Assembly: GCA_046349615.1 (NCBI GenBank) | Contig: JAXMBZ010000009.1 | Location: 1 to 64,000, forward strand | From: JADJNY01 sp046349615 | Lineage (GTDB): Bacteria; Planctomycetota; UBA1135; GCA-002686595 | Reading direction: 5' to 3' | Length of the DNA: 64,000 nt | Shown: positions 8,284 through 16,656 of the stretch, one piece after another | Layout of the letters: every line of letters starts with the position of its first letter | How positions within the stretch are numbered: the first letter of the stretch is position 1 | Notes under the pieces: generated by a model | Seen by the model: only the letters and a program-made list of their open reading frames with translations | Database searches by the model: none | What the model was told of the DNA's origin: nothing | Position numbers and translations under genes: made by a program

Positions 8284-9327
8284 TCACCCGCGCCGGTCGG
8301 CGCGCTCGAACAGGTAGTGGGAGACGAGCCACTCGCGCCCTTCGCGGTAGTTCCAGAGCTCCGCGCACGCCATGAAGAAGACGCGCCAGTTCTCGAGCCA
8401 CGCGCGCTCGCGCCCCGCGCCGTACGTGTCGCGCAGGATCGGCAGCGCGCGACGCGTGTTGGCGTCGAGGTTCGCGAGCCACGCTTCCGCCGTGCGGCCG
8501 TAGTGCGTGCCGTTGACGCGCCAGTGGTCGGCGAGCGCGAGGTCGCGCTGGAAGTAGAGCGGCAGGTCGTCCGAGGGCATCACGCCGCCCGTGAAGAAGT
8601 GCCGGCCCATCCAATCGTCCTCGCCTTCCGTCTGGAACTCGTAGGCGAACTTCTCGTGCGTGAAGACGTGCACGAACGCGAGCGCGTCGGGCCGCATCCA
8701 GCCCGCGACGCGGCGGAAGAGCTCGCGCCAGTTCGAGAGGTGCTCGAACATCTCGACGGACACGACGCGGTCGAAGCGGCGCTCGGTCTCGAACGCGTTG
8801 ACGTCGCGCGTGACGATCTCCAGGTTCGAGAGCCCGCGCCGGTCGCGCTCCTTCTCGATGAACGCGCGCTGCGTCGCCGAGTTCGAGACGCCGAGGATCC
8901 GCGAGCGCGGATAGCGCTCCGCCATCCACAGCGAGAGCGAGCCCCAACCGCAGCCGAGCTCGAGGACCTCCTGCCCGTCGGCGAGCCGCGCGCGCTCGCA
9001 CGTGAGCGCGAGCATCGCTTCCTCGGCCTGCGCGAGCGTCGTCACGCCCTCGGCCCAGAGCGCGCTCGAGTACTTGAGCCGCGGCCCGAGCGCGAGCTGG
9101 TAGAACGACGTCGGCACCTCGTAGTGCTGACGGTTCGCGTCCTGCACGTGGTGCGCGATCGGGCCCGCGCTCTTCTTCGCGACGAGCGCCATCAACGCGC
9201 GCTGCTGCGCCTCGACGTCGCCGCCGCGCGCTTCGTCGGCGAGCCGCTTCGCGAGCAGACGGCGGATGCCCATGCGCAGGGCGAGGTCGGGCACGCGCCC
9301 GGTTTCGATCACGGTTTGAAGCTGCAT
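8284..9327 (-). CDS. Second Cfa-like SAM-dependent methyltransferase
   Basis: A 347-residue methyltransferase with the SAM motif VLELGCGWGSLSLW and an acidic post-motif, preceded by YEVPTSFYQLALGPRLKYSS, which matches the N-terminal cap of Cfa-like enzymes. VVSVEMFEHLSNW is the family's active-site loop. It is shorter than the other Cfa-like protein in this operon and lacks its N-terminal domain. Its ATG overlaps the TGA of the DUF1295 gene (ATGA). Two divergent Cfa-like enzymes in one operon suggest two methyl transfers, or a methylation plus a rearrangement, on the same lipid; that is inference. Confidence 0.86.
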   Translation of the reverse strand: MQLQTVIETGRVPDLALRMGIRRLLAKRLADEARGGDVEAQQRALMALVAKKSAGPIAHHVQDANRQHYEVPTSFYQLALGPRLKYSSALWAEGVTTLAQAEEAMLALTCERARLADGQEVLELGCGWGSLSLWMAERYPRSRILGVSNSATQRAFIEKERDRRGLSNLEIVTRDVNAFETERRFDRVVSVEMFEHLSNWRELFRRVAGWMRPDALAFVHVFTHEKFAYEFQTEGEDDWMGRHFFTGGVMPSDDLPLYFQRDLALADHWRVNGTHYGRTAEAWLANLDANTRRALPILRDTYGAGRERAWLENWRVFFMACAELWNYREGREWLVSHYLFERADRRG

Positions 9328-10121
9328 CACGTCGTCCTCGTCTTCGGGAACCACGGCACGAACGCGCTCGTCGTGCGCTGATAGTCGCGGTAGTCGTCGC
9401 CGCGCGAGCGCAGCGCCTGCTCCTCGGTCGGCGGGATGCCGGTCACGCGGAGGATCAGGAAGAGCATCGCGGCGGGGCTCGCGATCCCGATCCATCCGAG
9501 CGGCGCGTGGAGCGCGAAGAGCGCGTACGCGCACCACAGGAGCCATTGGAAGAAGTAGTTCGGGTGGCGCGAGTAACGCCAGAGACCTACGCGACACGTG
9601 CGACCGCGGTTTTGGGCTTCTCGCCGAAACCGCGCGAGCTGTCCGTCGGCGACCGCTTCGCCCACGAGCGCGACGAGCGCGAGGCCCGCGGCCGCGAAAT
9701 CGAGCGCGCCGATCGGCGCCGTGCTCGCGCACGCGATCAGGAACGGAACGGCGAGGAGCGCGTCGAGCAGCGCCTGCGCCTGGAAGAACACGAAGAAGTT
9801 CCGATCCGCGTTCGCGCCCCAGCGCTCGCGCAGCGCGCGGTAGCGGCCGTCCTCGACCGGCTTCTTCGCGCGGTCGAGCGCGAGATGGAGCGCAAGGCGC
9901 GTCGTCGCTCCGCCCGCGAGCAGAGCGACGAGGGCGCGCCGCGCGGGCTCGCCGTCGGTGGAGACGGCGAAGAGCACCGCGAGGAACGCGAGCCCCGCCG
10001 CCCACAGCACGTCGACCGACGTCGCGTCGCGCGTCGCGCGCTGGCGGAGCCAGAGCAGCGCGAACGCGACGGCGAGCGCGGCCCAACCTGCCGCGAGCAA
10101 GTTCCAAGGAACGCCGGACAC
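9327..10121 (-). CDS. DUF1295 membrane protein, steroid 5-alpha-reductase-like
   Basis: A 264-residue polytopic membrane protein with about six hydrophobic segments. The C-terminal half carries the hallmark GLWRYSRHPNYFFQWLLW and a closing RGDDYRDYQRTTSAFVPWFP, typical of DUF1295 proteins, which share a fold with steroid 5-alpha reductases and isoprenylcysteine methyltransferases. A redox or methyl-transfer role on a lipid is likely. It begins seven bases after the stop of the regulator gene and overlaps the next gene by four bases. Confidence 0.87.
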   Translation of the reverse strand: MSGVPWNLLAAGWAALAVAFALLWLRQRATRDATSVDVLWAAGLAFLAVLFAVSTDGEPARRALVALLAGGATTRLALHLALDRAKKPVEDGRYRALRERWGANADRNFFVFFQAQALLDALLAVPFLIACASTAPIGALDFAAAGLALVALVGEAVADGQLARFRREAQNRGRTCRVGLWRYSRHPNYFFQWLLWCAYALFALHAPLGWIGIASPAAMLFLILRVTGIPPTEEQALRSRGDDYRDYQRTTSAFVPWFPKTRTT

Positions 10122-10128
10122 GGGGACC

Positions 10129-10944
10129 TCAGTCGCTGCTCGACAGGAGGAACTCGTGGAGCGACGTGAAGTCCTTCATGCGGTGGACGCGCCCCGCGTA
10201 CTCGGGGAACTCCGGCCACGCGCCGCTTCCGCCGAGCACGAGGTACGCGCCCGACGCCTGACACGCCGCGGCGAGCCGCTGGACGATCGAGCGCAGGTGC
10301 TGGCTCTCGTTCGAACGGATCGAAGCGGAGAGACCGACGAGCCCGAGCCCGCCGTCCTGCAACCGCGCGAGGATCTCGTCGAGCGGGAGGCTGCGACCGC
10401 CCCACACGACGCCCCACCCCGCTTCGCGCAGGCAGAGCTCGGCGAGGTTGAGCCCGAGCGTGTGCTCGTCCCCGTTCGCGACGGCGAGGAACGCCTGCGG
10501 CGCCTGCTTCGAGATCGGGATCGACTCGGCGCACGCGGCGAGCGCGCGGGCGAGCCGCTCGGACGCGCGATGCTCGTCGAGCACGCTGATCTCGCCGCGC
10601 TGCCAGCGCTCGCCGAGGTCGCGGAGCACGCCGCCGAGGTGATCGGCGACGGCGTGCCACGAGCCCTGGCGGACGCGCTCGGAGAGGAGCTCCGCGTGGA
10701 CCTCCATGCTGCTCTCGGCGTCGAGGAGCAGCTGGATCCAGTCGGCTCCGTCGTGGAGCGGCGTGTTCCGGCGGAGCTCGCGGTGGAGGCGGGCGAAGTC
10801 GTCGACCTGCTCGCGGGTGAAGCGCCGGTGGCGGCCCGGCGTCGTGACGCACTTCAGGAGGCCGGCCTGCGTCCAGCGCTTGATGCTGCTCGGGGCGACC
10901 CCGAGGAGCCGGGCGACCTCGGAACTGGTGAGGTAGGTTTCCAT
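10129..10944 (-). CDS. MerR-type regulator with B12-binding domain, CarH/LitR-like
   Basis: A 271-residue predicted light-sensing repressor. Residues 1-55 are a MerR-like winged helix (TYLTSSEVARLLGVAPSSIK, then GRHRRF). Residues 65-140 form the helical cap with W114 and E124-H125 exactly ten residues on, the Wx9EH motif of adenosylcobalamin photoreceptors. D159-E-H161-T-L-G164 is the DxHxxG cobalt-ligand motif, and later GLSAS and LGGSG fit the B12 fold. Known CarH/LitR proteins bind adenosylcobalamin in the dark, repress, and release DNA on illumination. It is the first gene of the lipid operon, so autoregulation is likely. I prefer the ATG at 10944; a GTG at 10962 would add six residues. 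Confidence 0.85.
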   Translation of the reverse strand: METYLTSSEVARLLGVAPSSIKRWTQAGLLKCVTTPGRHRRFTREQVDDFARLHRELRRNTPLHDGADWIQLLLDAESSMEVHAELLSERVRQGSWHAVADHLGGVLRDLGERWQRGEISVLDEHRASERLARALAACAESIPISKQAPQAFLAVANGDEHTLGLNLAELCLREAGWGVVWGGRSLPLDEILARLQDGGLGLVGLSASIRSNESQHLRSIVQRLAAACQASGAYLVLGGSGAWPEFPEYAGRVHRMKDFTSLHEFLLSSSD

Positions 10945-10963
10945 GTCGATTTGGGCTTTCACG

Positions 10964-11037
10964 CCAGACGATACGGCCAGGTCGGCCGTCTGGATGGCGA
11001 TTCCGGCCCGAAATTCGACCAGATGGGCGAATTCTGG
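10964..11037 (-). promoter_or_regulatory. Candidate operator: CCAGA/TCTGG inverted repeats
   Basis: Upstream of the regulator start the half-site CCAGA or TCTGG occurs four times in 74 bases. One pair (11019-11037) is a clean CCAGA-N9-TCTGG inverted repeat; the other (10964-10993) has a 20-base spacer and partly matching interior. Such symmetry is expected for a dimeric or tetrameric MerR-family protein. No consensus promoter is evident in this GC-rich DNA. Assignment to the adjacent B12 regulator is inference from position. Confidence 0.4.
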
Positions 11038-11138
11038 AACGTAAATCGACCGACTTGTGGCCGCCGGGCGCTTTCTGAGCGGGGCTTCCGACCCCGGGTC
11101 GGGACCCCGAACGGGTCCCCGCGCGCTCCCGCCGGCCC

Positions 11139-14100
11139 TCAGCGGGCCGCGCGGCGCTTCGTCGAGACGAGCGCTCCGCCGGGCCCGGCCTGGGGGTCGA
11201 ACTTCGCCCGACGCACCTCGATCCGCGCGATCGGCACCCCGGTCTCGGACAGGAAGGCCCGCAGCGTCGCGAGCCGCGCGTTCGCGATCTCGAGCGCCGC
11301 GGCGCGCGTGCGGGCGTCCTGGTGCTTCTCCGCGCCGACGCGCAGGAGCTCGCCGAGCGCGTCGAGCGACGCCTCGAGCCGCGCGAGCTCGCGCTCGAGC
11401 CCGCGGAGCTCGTCCCCCGCCGCTCGCGCCTCCGCGACGCGGTCGACGGACCAGTGCACGCGCGCGGCAGCGGCGAGCTCCTGCTCGCGCCGGAGCAGCT
11501 CGGCCTTTTCCTGCCGCAGGCGCGCGACGTACGCCTCGACGTCCGTGCGCGGCGGGTTCGCGAGCTTCTCCGCGCGCGCGCGATCCTCCTCGCCGAGCGT
11601 CGCTTCGAGCACGAGCACGCGATCCGCGTCGGGCATCACGTCGCGCGCGAGCGCGGCGAGCGGCTCCTTCACCGCGGCGGGGAGGTGCGCGTCGCCGGGC
11701 TCGAACTCGACGCGCAGCGTGCGCTCCGCCGGTTCACCGCCGCCGAGGTCGATCCCAAGGATCCCGCCGACGCCGCCGAGCACGCGCAGCGGCGAGCTCG
11801 CGACCGCGCGTCCGATCATCGAACCGATCGCACTCGTTCCCGCGCTCACGAGCTCGCCCGTCTCGAGGCCCGCTTCGCCGACGTGGAACGAGACGGGGAT
11901 CCGGTGCGCGCCCTCCGCGTCCTCGAGGAGATAGAGCACGGTGTCGAGCGGCGCCGGCAGCGCGAGGTAGCGCGCGATCGGGCCGTCGGCGGGCTCGGAG
12001 AGCCGCAGCTCGCGGAACGTCGACGTCGATTCGACCGTGACGCCGCGCTCGCCTTGGAAGCGCAACCGCAGCGCTTGATCGAGCTCGCCGTCGCCGAGCT
12101 CGACGCCCGACGGACGCGCGAGGCCCGCGAACGGAGCGAGCTCGAGCGCGCCGACGTCGAGCGTGATCCAACCCGTCGGCTTCGGTGCGAGCGTGAGGCG
12201 GCCCTTGAGCGCGAGCTCGTCGAAGAGCGGGCGCCGTTCGAGCTCGGCCTTGTCCTCTTGGCCCGTGATCAGCTTGCCCGTCGCGCCGAGCACGCCGGCG
12301 AGCATCGAGGAGCTCTTCGCCCGCTTGCGGACGTCGACGGCGCCGGCTTCGAGGAACGCGTGGAAGGTGATCGGCGTCGGCTCGACGAACGCGCGCGACG
12401 TGAAGTGCTTGACCTCGGCTTCGAGGCCCGTGAGCGGCAGCACGGTCGGCGGCGTGGTCGTCGTGTCGGTGAGCACGACGTCGAGACCGTTGACGGCGAA
12501 GCGCTCGATCGAGAGCGCGGCCTTCGATCCGGTCGGACCGCAGGCGACGCTCGCGGCGGTCGTCGGCGCGTTCGCGACCGTCGCCGGGTTCGACGTGTTC
12601 TCCGCGTTCGCCGTCGATGCCGCCTGCGGAACGAAGCGGACCCCGAACGCGCGGAGGCCGTCCGCACCGAGCTCGAAGCGCGCGGTCGGCTTCACGAGCT
12701 CGACGCTCTTCACGCGCAGCGCGCCGGTGCTCGGTTCGAAGCGGTCGATCGTCGCATTCGCGCTCTCGAGGCCCGCGAGCACGCGTCCGTCGGGCGTCTC
12801 GCGCAGCGCGAGCTCGTCGATCGTCACTCGCGCGCCGAACCCGCGCCCGAGGTCGAACGCGACGCGCGCTGTGCCGGGCGGGCGCACGGGCGGGACGAAC
12901 TCGACGCGCGCGTGCGCCGTCGCGACGCCGTCGACGAGCGCGCTGCCGTCGAGCTTCGCCGCGAGGCTCGGGAGGAGCTTCGTCACGCCGTCGCCGTGGA
13001 GCCCGCGCAGCGCCGCGCGCACGTCGAGCGTCGGCACGTCGGCGAACGGCGCGAGCACGGTCTCGACCGCGACCTGATCGACGAGCGGCGGCGCCGAGCC
13101 CTCGACGAAGAACGCGCCGGCGGGGAGCTTCTCGGGCTCGCGATCGAACAGCGTCAGCGGCGCGCGCGTGCCGAGCGCGAGCTTGGCCTCGAGCGGCGCG
13201 CCGTCCGGCTCGAGCCCGCGGACGTGCGCGGCGAGCGCGACGCCGAACTCGCCGAGCGTGATGCGCGGCCACGGGGTCGCGGCGCGCGCCGTCGGAGCGG
13301 TCGGTCGCGCGTTCGCGTCGGAGGCCGAGACGCTCGCGTTCGTCGGAGCCCCGGACCCGGCGGACGTCGTCGGGGTGTCGCTCGTGGTCGAAGCTCCGGC
13401 TCCCGGCGGCGGAGTGACGACGAGCCCGAACGCGTGCCAGGCTCCCTTCGCGTCGCGCTCCGCGTCGACGCTCGCCGCGAGCCGCGCGCGCTCGACGTCG
13501 AGCGCGGCGAGCTCGCCGTCTTGTGAGAACGCGACGTTCACGTCGAGCGCGCCGTTCGCGACCTCGAGCAGCGCACGTGCGTCGCTGCCGCTCGTCACGC
13601 TCGCGCGCGGCAGCGCGAGCCCGAACGTCCACGCCGCGGGCCCGGAGCGCACCCAACTCGCGCCGAAGTCGACGCGCGCGGAACCCGACGCGAGCTCGCA
13701 CGCGACGTCGGGCGCGAGGTAGCTCGACGCGCGCGCGCCGTCGAGCCCGTCCGCCTCGAGCGCGCCGGTGAGCTCGAAGCGCTCGGGGTCGAGCGTCGCC
13801 TGTCCTTGCAACGCGATGCGCCGCGCGAGGTCCGGCGCCGCGACCTCGACGCTCCACGTGCTGGAAGGCGCGCCCGGACCGACGGCGAGCGCCGGAGCGC
13901 GCGCCTCGAGCACGACGCGCTGCGCGAACGGCGTCGCGAGCGCGTCGTCGCGCCACGCCGCCTCCGCGCGCACCGCGACGTTCCCGAGCACGAGCTTCGG
14001 CCAGTCGAGCGCACGCGCGAGCGCGATCCCAGGCGGCGTGCGCGAGGGCGCGGTTGCGTCCTCGGCCTGCGCGTTCGTCGTCGCCGACTCCGGCGCGATC

Positions 14101-16622
14101 TCCACACCGAACGCGCGCAGCGTCCCGTCCTTCGCGCGTGATGCGTGCAGGTCCTTCACGGCGAGCTCCGCGCGCTCGCCGCGCCATCCGTCGGCCGCGA
14201 GCACGCCGACGACGGCGGCGTTTTCGAGCGTCGCGAGCCGCTCCTCGCCGTCCGCGATCCACGCCGTCGGCACGCGCGCGTCGAGCGCGAGCCCGCCGTC
14301 CGTCGCGCGCGCCGCGAGGTCGAGCGTCGCCGCGGTGCGGCCTTGCGCGAGCACGGGCGCGACCGCGCTCCCCGCGAAGTACGGCGCGAGCCCGCGCGTG
14401 TCGAGGAGCCCCGCGGTGAGCTCGAGGTGCGTCGCGACGTCGAGCGGACCGGGCTTCGCGCGGACGTTGCCCACGACGACGGCCTGCGTCAGGAGCGGTT
14501 TCGCCTGGAGCTCGACGCGCAGCTTCGCGACGTTCTCCGGCGCGCCGTCGGCCGCGCCGCCGAACACGAGCGGCTCGAGCGTCGCGCGCGCGGACGCGTC
14601 GCGCAGCTCGAAGCGCGGCGTGACGCTTTCGTCGACGAGCGTGAGGCGCGCGTCGTCGATCGAGACGGGACCGAGCTCGATGCGCGGGAGCGCGGTGAGC
14701 CCCGTGCCGTTCGGCGCGGTGACCTTGGGCGTCGACGACTTCGGTCCCGCGTCCTTCGCGATCGCGCCACGCTTCGTCCGCACGCCGAGCACGTGCATGC
14801 GCTCTTCGGCATCGCGCTGGACGGCGACGTTCAGAGCACCGAGCGCGACTCCGCCGACGGAGATCCGCGCGCCGTCCTCGTCGATCGCCGCGGGGCCGCA
14901 GCGCAAGCCGCGCACGCTCGCGAGCTCGCGCTCGCCGTCCGTGAGCACGAGCTCGCGCAACTCCGTCGACACGCTCCATCCGCTGTTCGCACCGGGCTCG
15001 ATCGAGGTCGAGAGCGCGGCGGTGAGGCCGCCGTGCGCGAGGTCCGACTCGAGCTCCGCGCTCGCGAGATACGGCGCGAGGGCTGCGAGCGTGATCTCGC
15101 GTCCCTCGACACGACAGGTCACGGCGCCGCCTCGACCGGACGAGGTCGCCTCGAGCTCGCCGTTCATCGCTTCGAAGCAGCCCGGTGCCCGCGCGCGCCA
15201 CGTCGAGCGGAGCTCGAGGTGCTCGGGCTCTCCCGCGGTCTCCGCGAGCTCGGCCGACTCGAGCGCGAGCTCGAGCGCCGCGTGCGGAGTCGTCGCCGCG
15301 TCGCGCCAGCGGAGCACGAGCGAGCTCAGCGTGGTTCGCCCGAGGATCCAGGTGCGCCCGCGCAGCAACTCCGAGGCGCCCTCGTTCGCGTTCGAAGACG
15401 ACGCGGAGCCCGCTCCACCCGCACCCGCACCACCCGTGTTCGTCGCTCGGTTCGAACCCGCGTCATCGCTCGTCGCGACTGCTTCCTGCGCGCTCGTCGG
15501 CGGCGCGACGAGCGTGCGTACGCCGAGCGCCGCGATCGCGCCGTCGGCCCGCCGGTCGAGCACGAGCTCTCCGTTCGCGACGTCCGCGCGCACTCCGAGC
15601 TGCAGCGCGCTCGAGAGCGCATCGGCGTCGAGGACGATGCGCTCGAGCTTCGCGCGCGCCTCGCCGTCCACCTCGAACGCGACGTCGCCGAGGGCGAGGC
15701 GCGTCTTCACGCTGCCGTCGAACAGCTCGGGATGCGCGACGTGCGCCCAGTGCGAATTCGTCGAGGAATACGGCTCGCGCACGGACGGGGCCGCCGCGAG
15801 CTCGAAGCCGAGGCGCGCGTCCGCGCGTTTCCCGTCCGGCTCGAGACCGAGCGCCGCGAGCTCCGCGCGCAAGGGCTCGAAGCGCAGGTCGTCCAGCGTC
15901 ACCGAACCCGTCGCGTGCGCGAACGCTCCGCCCGCGGCGCCCTGCGCTTCGAGCGCGAGCCCGCCGAGCCATTCCGGCGCGCGCACGACGACGTCGAGCT
16001 TCGCGGGCGTCGTCTCGGAGCCGAGGTCGGAGAGCCGCACGTCGCACTGCACCTCCGCCACGAACGGCGGGGTCACCGCGTCGTCGCGCACGCGCAGCAC
16101 CGCGCGCTGCACGCGCAGGCGATCGATCGCGATCGGCGGCGCGAGCTCCGCGGGCTCGAGCGCGCGCTGGAACGCGGCTTCGATCGCCTCCTTGCGCTCC
16201 GCCGCGCTCAGCGCGGGCACGGGGACGTCGAGCCCGAGGCGCGCAACCCAATCGACGCGCCCGTTCGCGTCGCGCGCCGCGCGCACCTCGAGCCCGTCGA
16301 CGTCGAGCCGCTGCACGCGCACGCGGCCGACGAGGAGCGGCAGCATGGCGACGTCCGCGTTCAGGTAGTCGAGCGTCACGACCGGCTCGCCCGTCTTCTC
16401 GCCGTCCGCGCCGCGATCGTGGAGTTGCAGCCCCTGCACGACGAGCCGCCCGCGCAGGAGCGAGAGGCTCGCGTGCTCGTACTCGCTCGTGAGCCCGATC
16501 GAACGCGCGCCGCGCTCGACGATCCACGGGAAGATGAGCGCGAGCCCCGCCCGCGCGCCGACGACCACCACGAGCGCGACGAGCGCGCGCGTGCGCCACG
16601 AACGCGGCTTCGCGGCGCTCAC
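11139..16622 (-). CDS. Giant AsmA-like (DUF748) envelope protein
   Basis: A 1827-residue protein with one N-terminal membrane anchor (ALVALVVVVGARAGLALIF), followed by the opening typical of AsmA/DUF748 proteins (YEHASLSLLRGRLVVQGLQL). The body is repetitive beta-structure with five blocks, each introduced by a low-complexity Ala/Ser/Thr/Asn linker near residues 370-430, 600-640, 835-865, 1065-1125 and 1325-1365. The C terminus has a charged, probably coiled-coil region (EAYVARLRQEKAELLRREQE). Large AsmA relatives carry phospholipids between membranes; that role is inferred. The start is a GTG (16622), 34 bases after the lipoprotein gene. Confidence 0.8.
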   Translation of the reverse strand: MSAAKPRSWRTRALVALVVVVGARAGLALIFPWIVERGARSIGLTSEYEHASLSLLRGRLVVQGLQLHDRGADGEKTGEPVVTLDYLNADVAMLPLLVGRVRVQRLDVDGLEVRAARDANGRVDWVARLGLDVPVPALSAAERKEAIEAAFQRALEPAELAPPIAIDRLRVQRAVLRVRDDAVTPPFVAEVQCDVRLSDLGSETTPAKLDVVVRAPEWLGGLALEAQGAAGGAFAHATGSVTLDDLRFEPLRAELAALGLEPDGKRADARLGFELAAAPSVREPYSSTNSHWAHVAHPELFDGSVKTRLALGDVAFEVDGEARAKLERIVLDADALSSALQLGVRADVANGELVLDRRADGAIAALGVRTLVAPPTSAQEAVATSDDAGSNRATNTGGAGAGGAGSASSSNANEGASELLRGRTWILGRTTLSSLVLRWRDAATTPHAALELALESAELAETAGEPEHLELRSTWRARAPGCFEAMNGELEATSSGRGGAVTCRVEGREITLAALAPYLASAELESDLAHGGLTAALSTSIEPGANSGWSVSTELRELVLTDGERELASVRGLRCGPAAIDEDGARISVGGVALGALNVAVQRDAEERMHVLGVRTKRGAIAKDAGPKSSTPKVTAPNGTGLTALPRIELGPVSIDDARLTLVDESVTPRFELRDASARATLEPLVFGGAADGAPENVAKLRVELQAKPLLTQAVVVGNVRAKPGPLDVATHLELTAGLLDTRGLAPYFAGSAVAPVLAQGRTAATLDLAARATDGGLALDARVPTAWIADGEERLATLENAAVVGVLAADGWRGERAELAVKDLHASRAKDGTLRAFGVEIAPESATTNAQAEDATAPSRTPPGIALARALDWPKLVLGNVAVRAEAAWRDDALATPFAQRVVLEARAPALAVGPGAPSSTWSVEVAAPDLARRIALQGQATLDPERFELTGALEADGLDGARASSYLAPDVACELASGSARVDFGASWVRSGPAAWTFGLALPRASVTSGSDARALLEVANGALDVNVAFSQDGELAALDVERARLAASVDAERDAKGAWHAFGLVVTPPPGAGASTTSDTPTTSAGSGAPTNASVSASDANARPTAPTARAATPWPRITLGEFGVALAAHVRGLEPDGAPLEAKLALGTRAPLTLFDREPEKLPAGAFFVEGSAPPLVDQVAVETVLAPFADVPTLDVRAALRGLHGDGVTKLLPSLAAKLDGSALVDGVATAHARVEFVPPVRPPGTARVAFDLGRGFGARVTIDELALRETPDGRVLAGLESANATIDRFEPSTGALRVKSVELVKPTARFELGADGLRAFGVRFVPQAASTANAENTSNPATVANAPTTAASVACGPTGSKAALSIERFAVNGLDVVLTDTTTTPPTVLPLTGLEAEVKHFTSRAFVEPTPITFHAFLEAGAVDVRKRAKSSSMLAGVLGATGKLITGQEDKAELERRPLFDELALKGRLTLAPKPTGWITLDVGALELAPFAGLARPSGVELGDGELDQALRLRFQGERGVTVESTSTFRELRLSEPADGPIARYLALPAPLDTVLYLLEDAEGAHRIPVSFHVGEAGLETGELVSAGTSAIGSMIGRAVASSPLRVLGGVGGILGIDLGGGEPAERTLRVEFEPGDAHLPAAVKEPLAALARDVMPDADRVLVLEATLGEEDRARAEKLANPPRTDVEAYVARLRQEKAELLRREQELAAAARVHWSVDRVAEARAAGDELRGLERELARLEASLDALGELLRVGAEKHQDARTRAAALEIANARLATLRAFLSETGVPIARIEVRRAKFDPQAGPGGALVSTKRRAAR

Positions 16623-16656
16623 GCGCGTCCTCCGTCGCGGAGTTCGCTCGCGCGCG

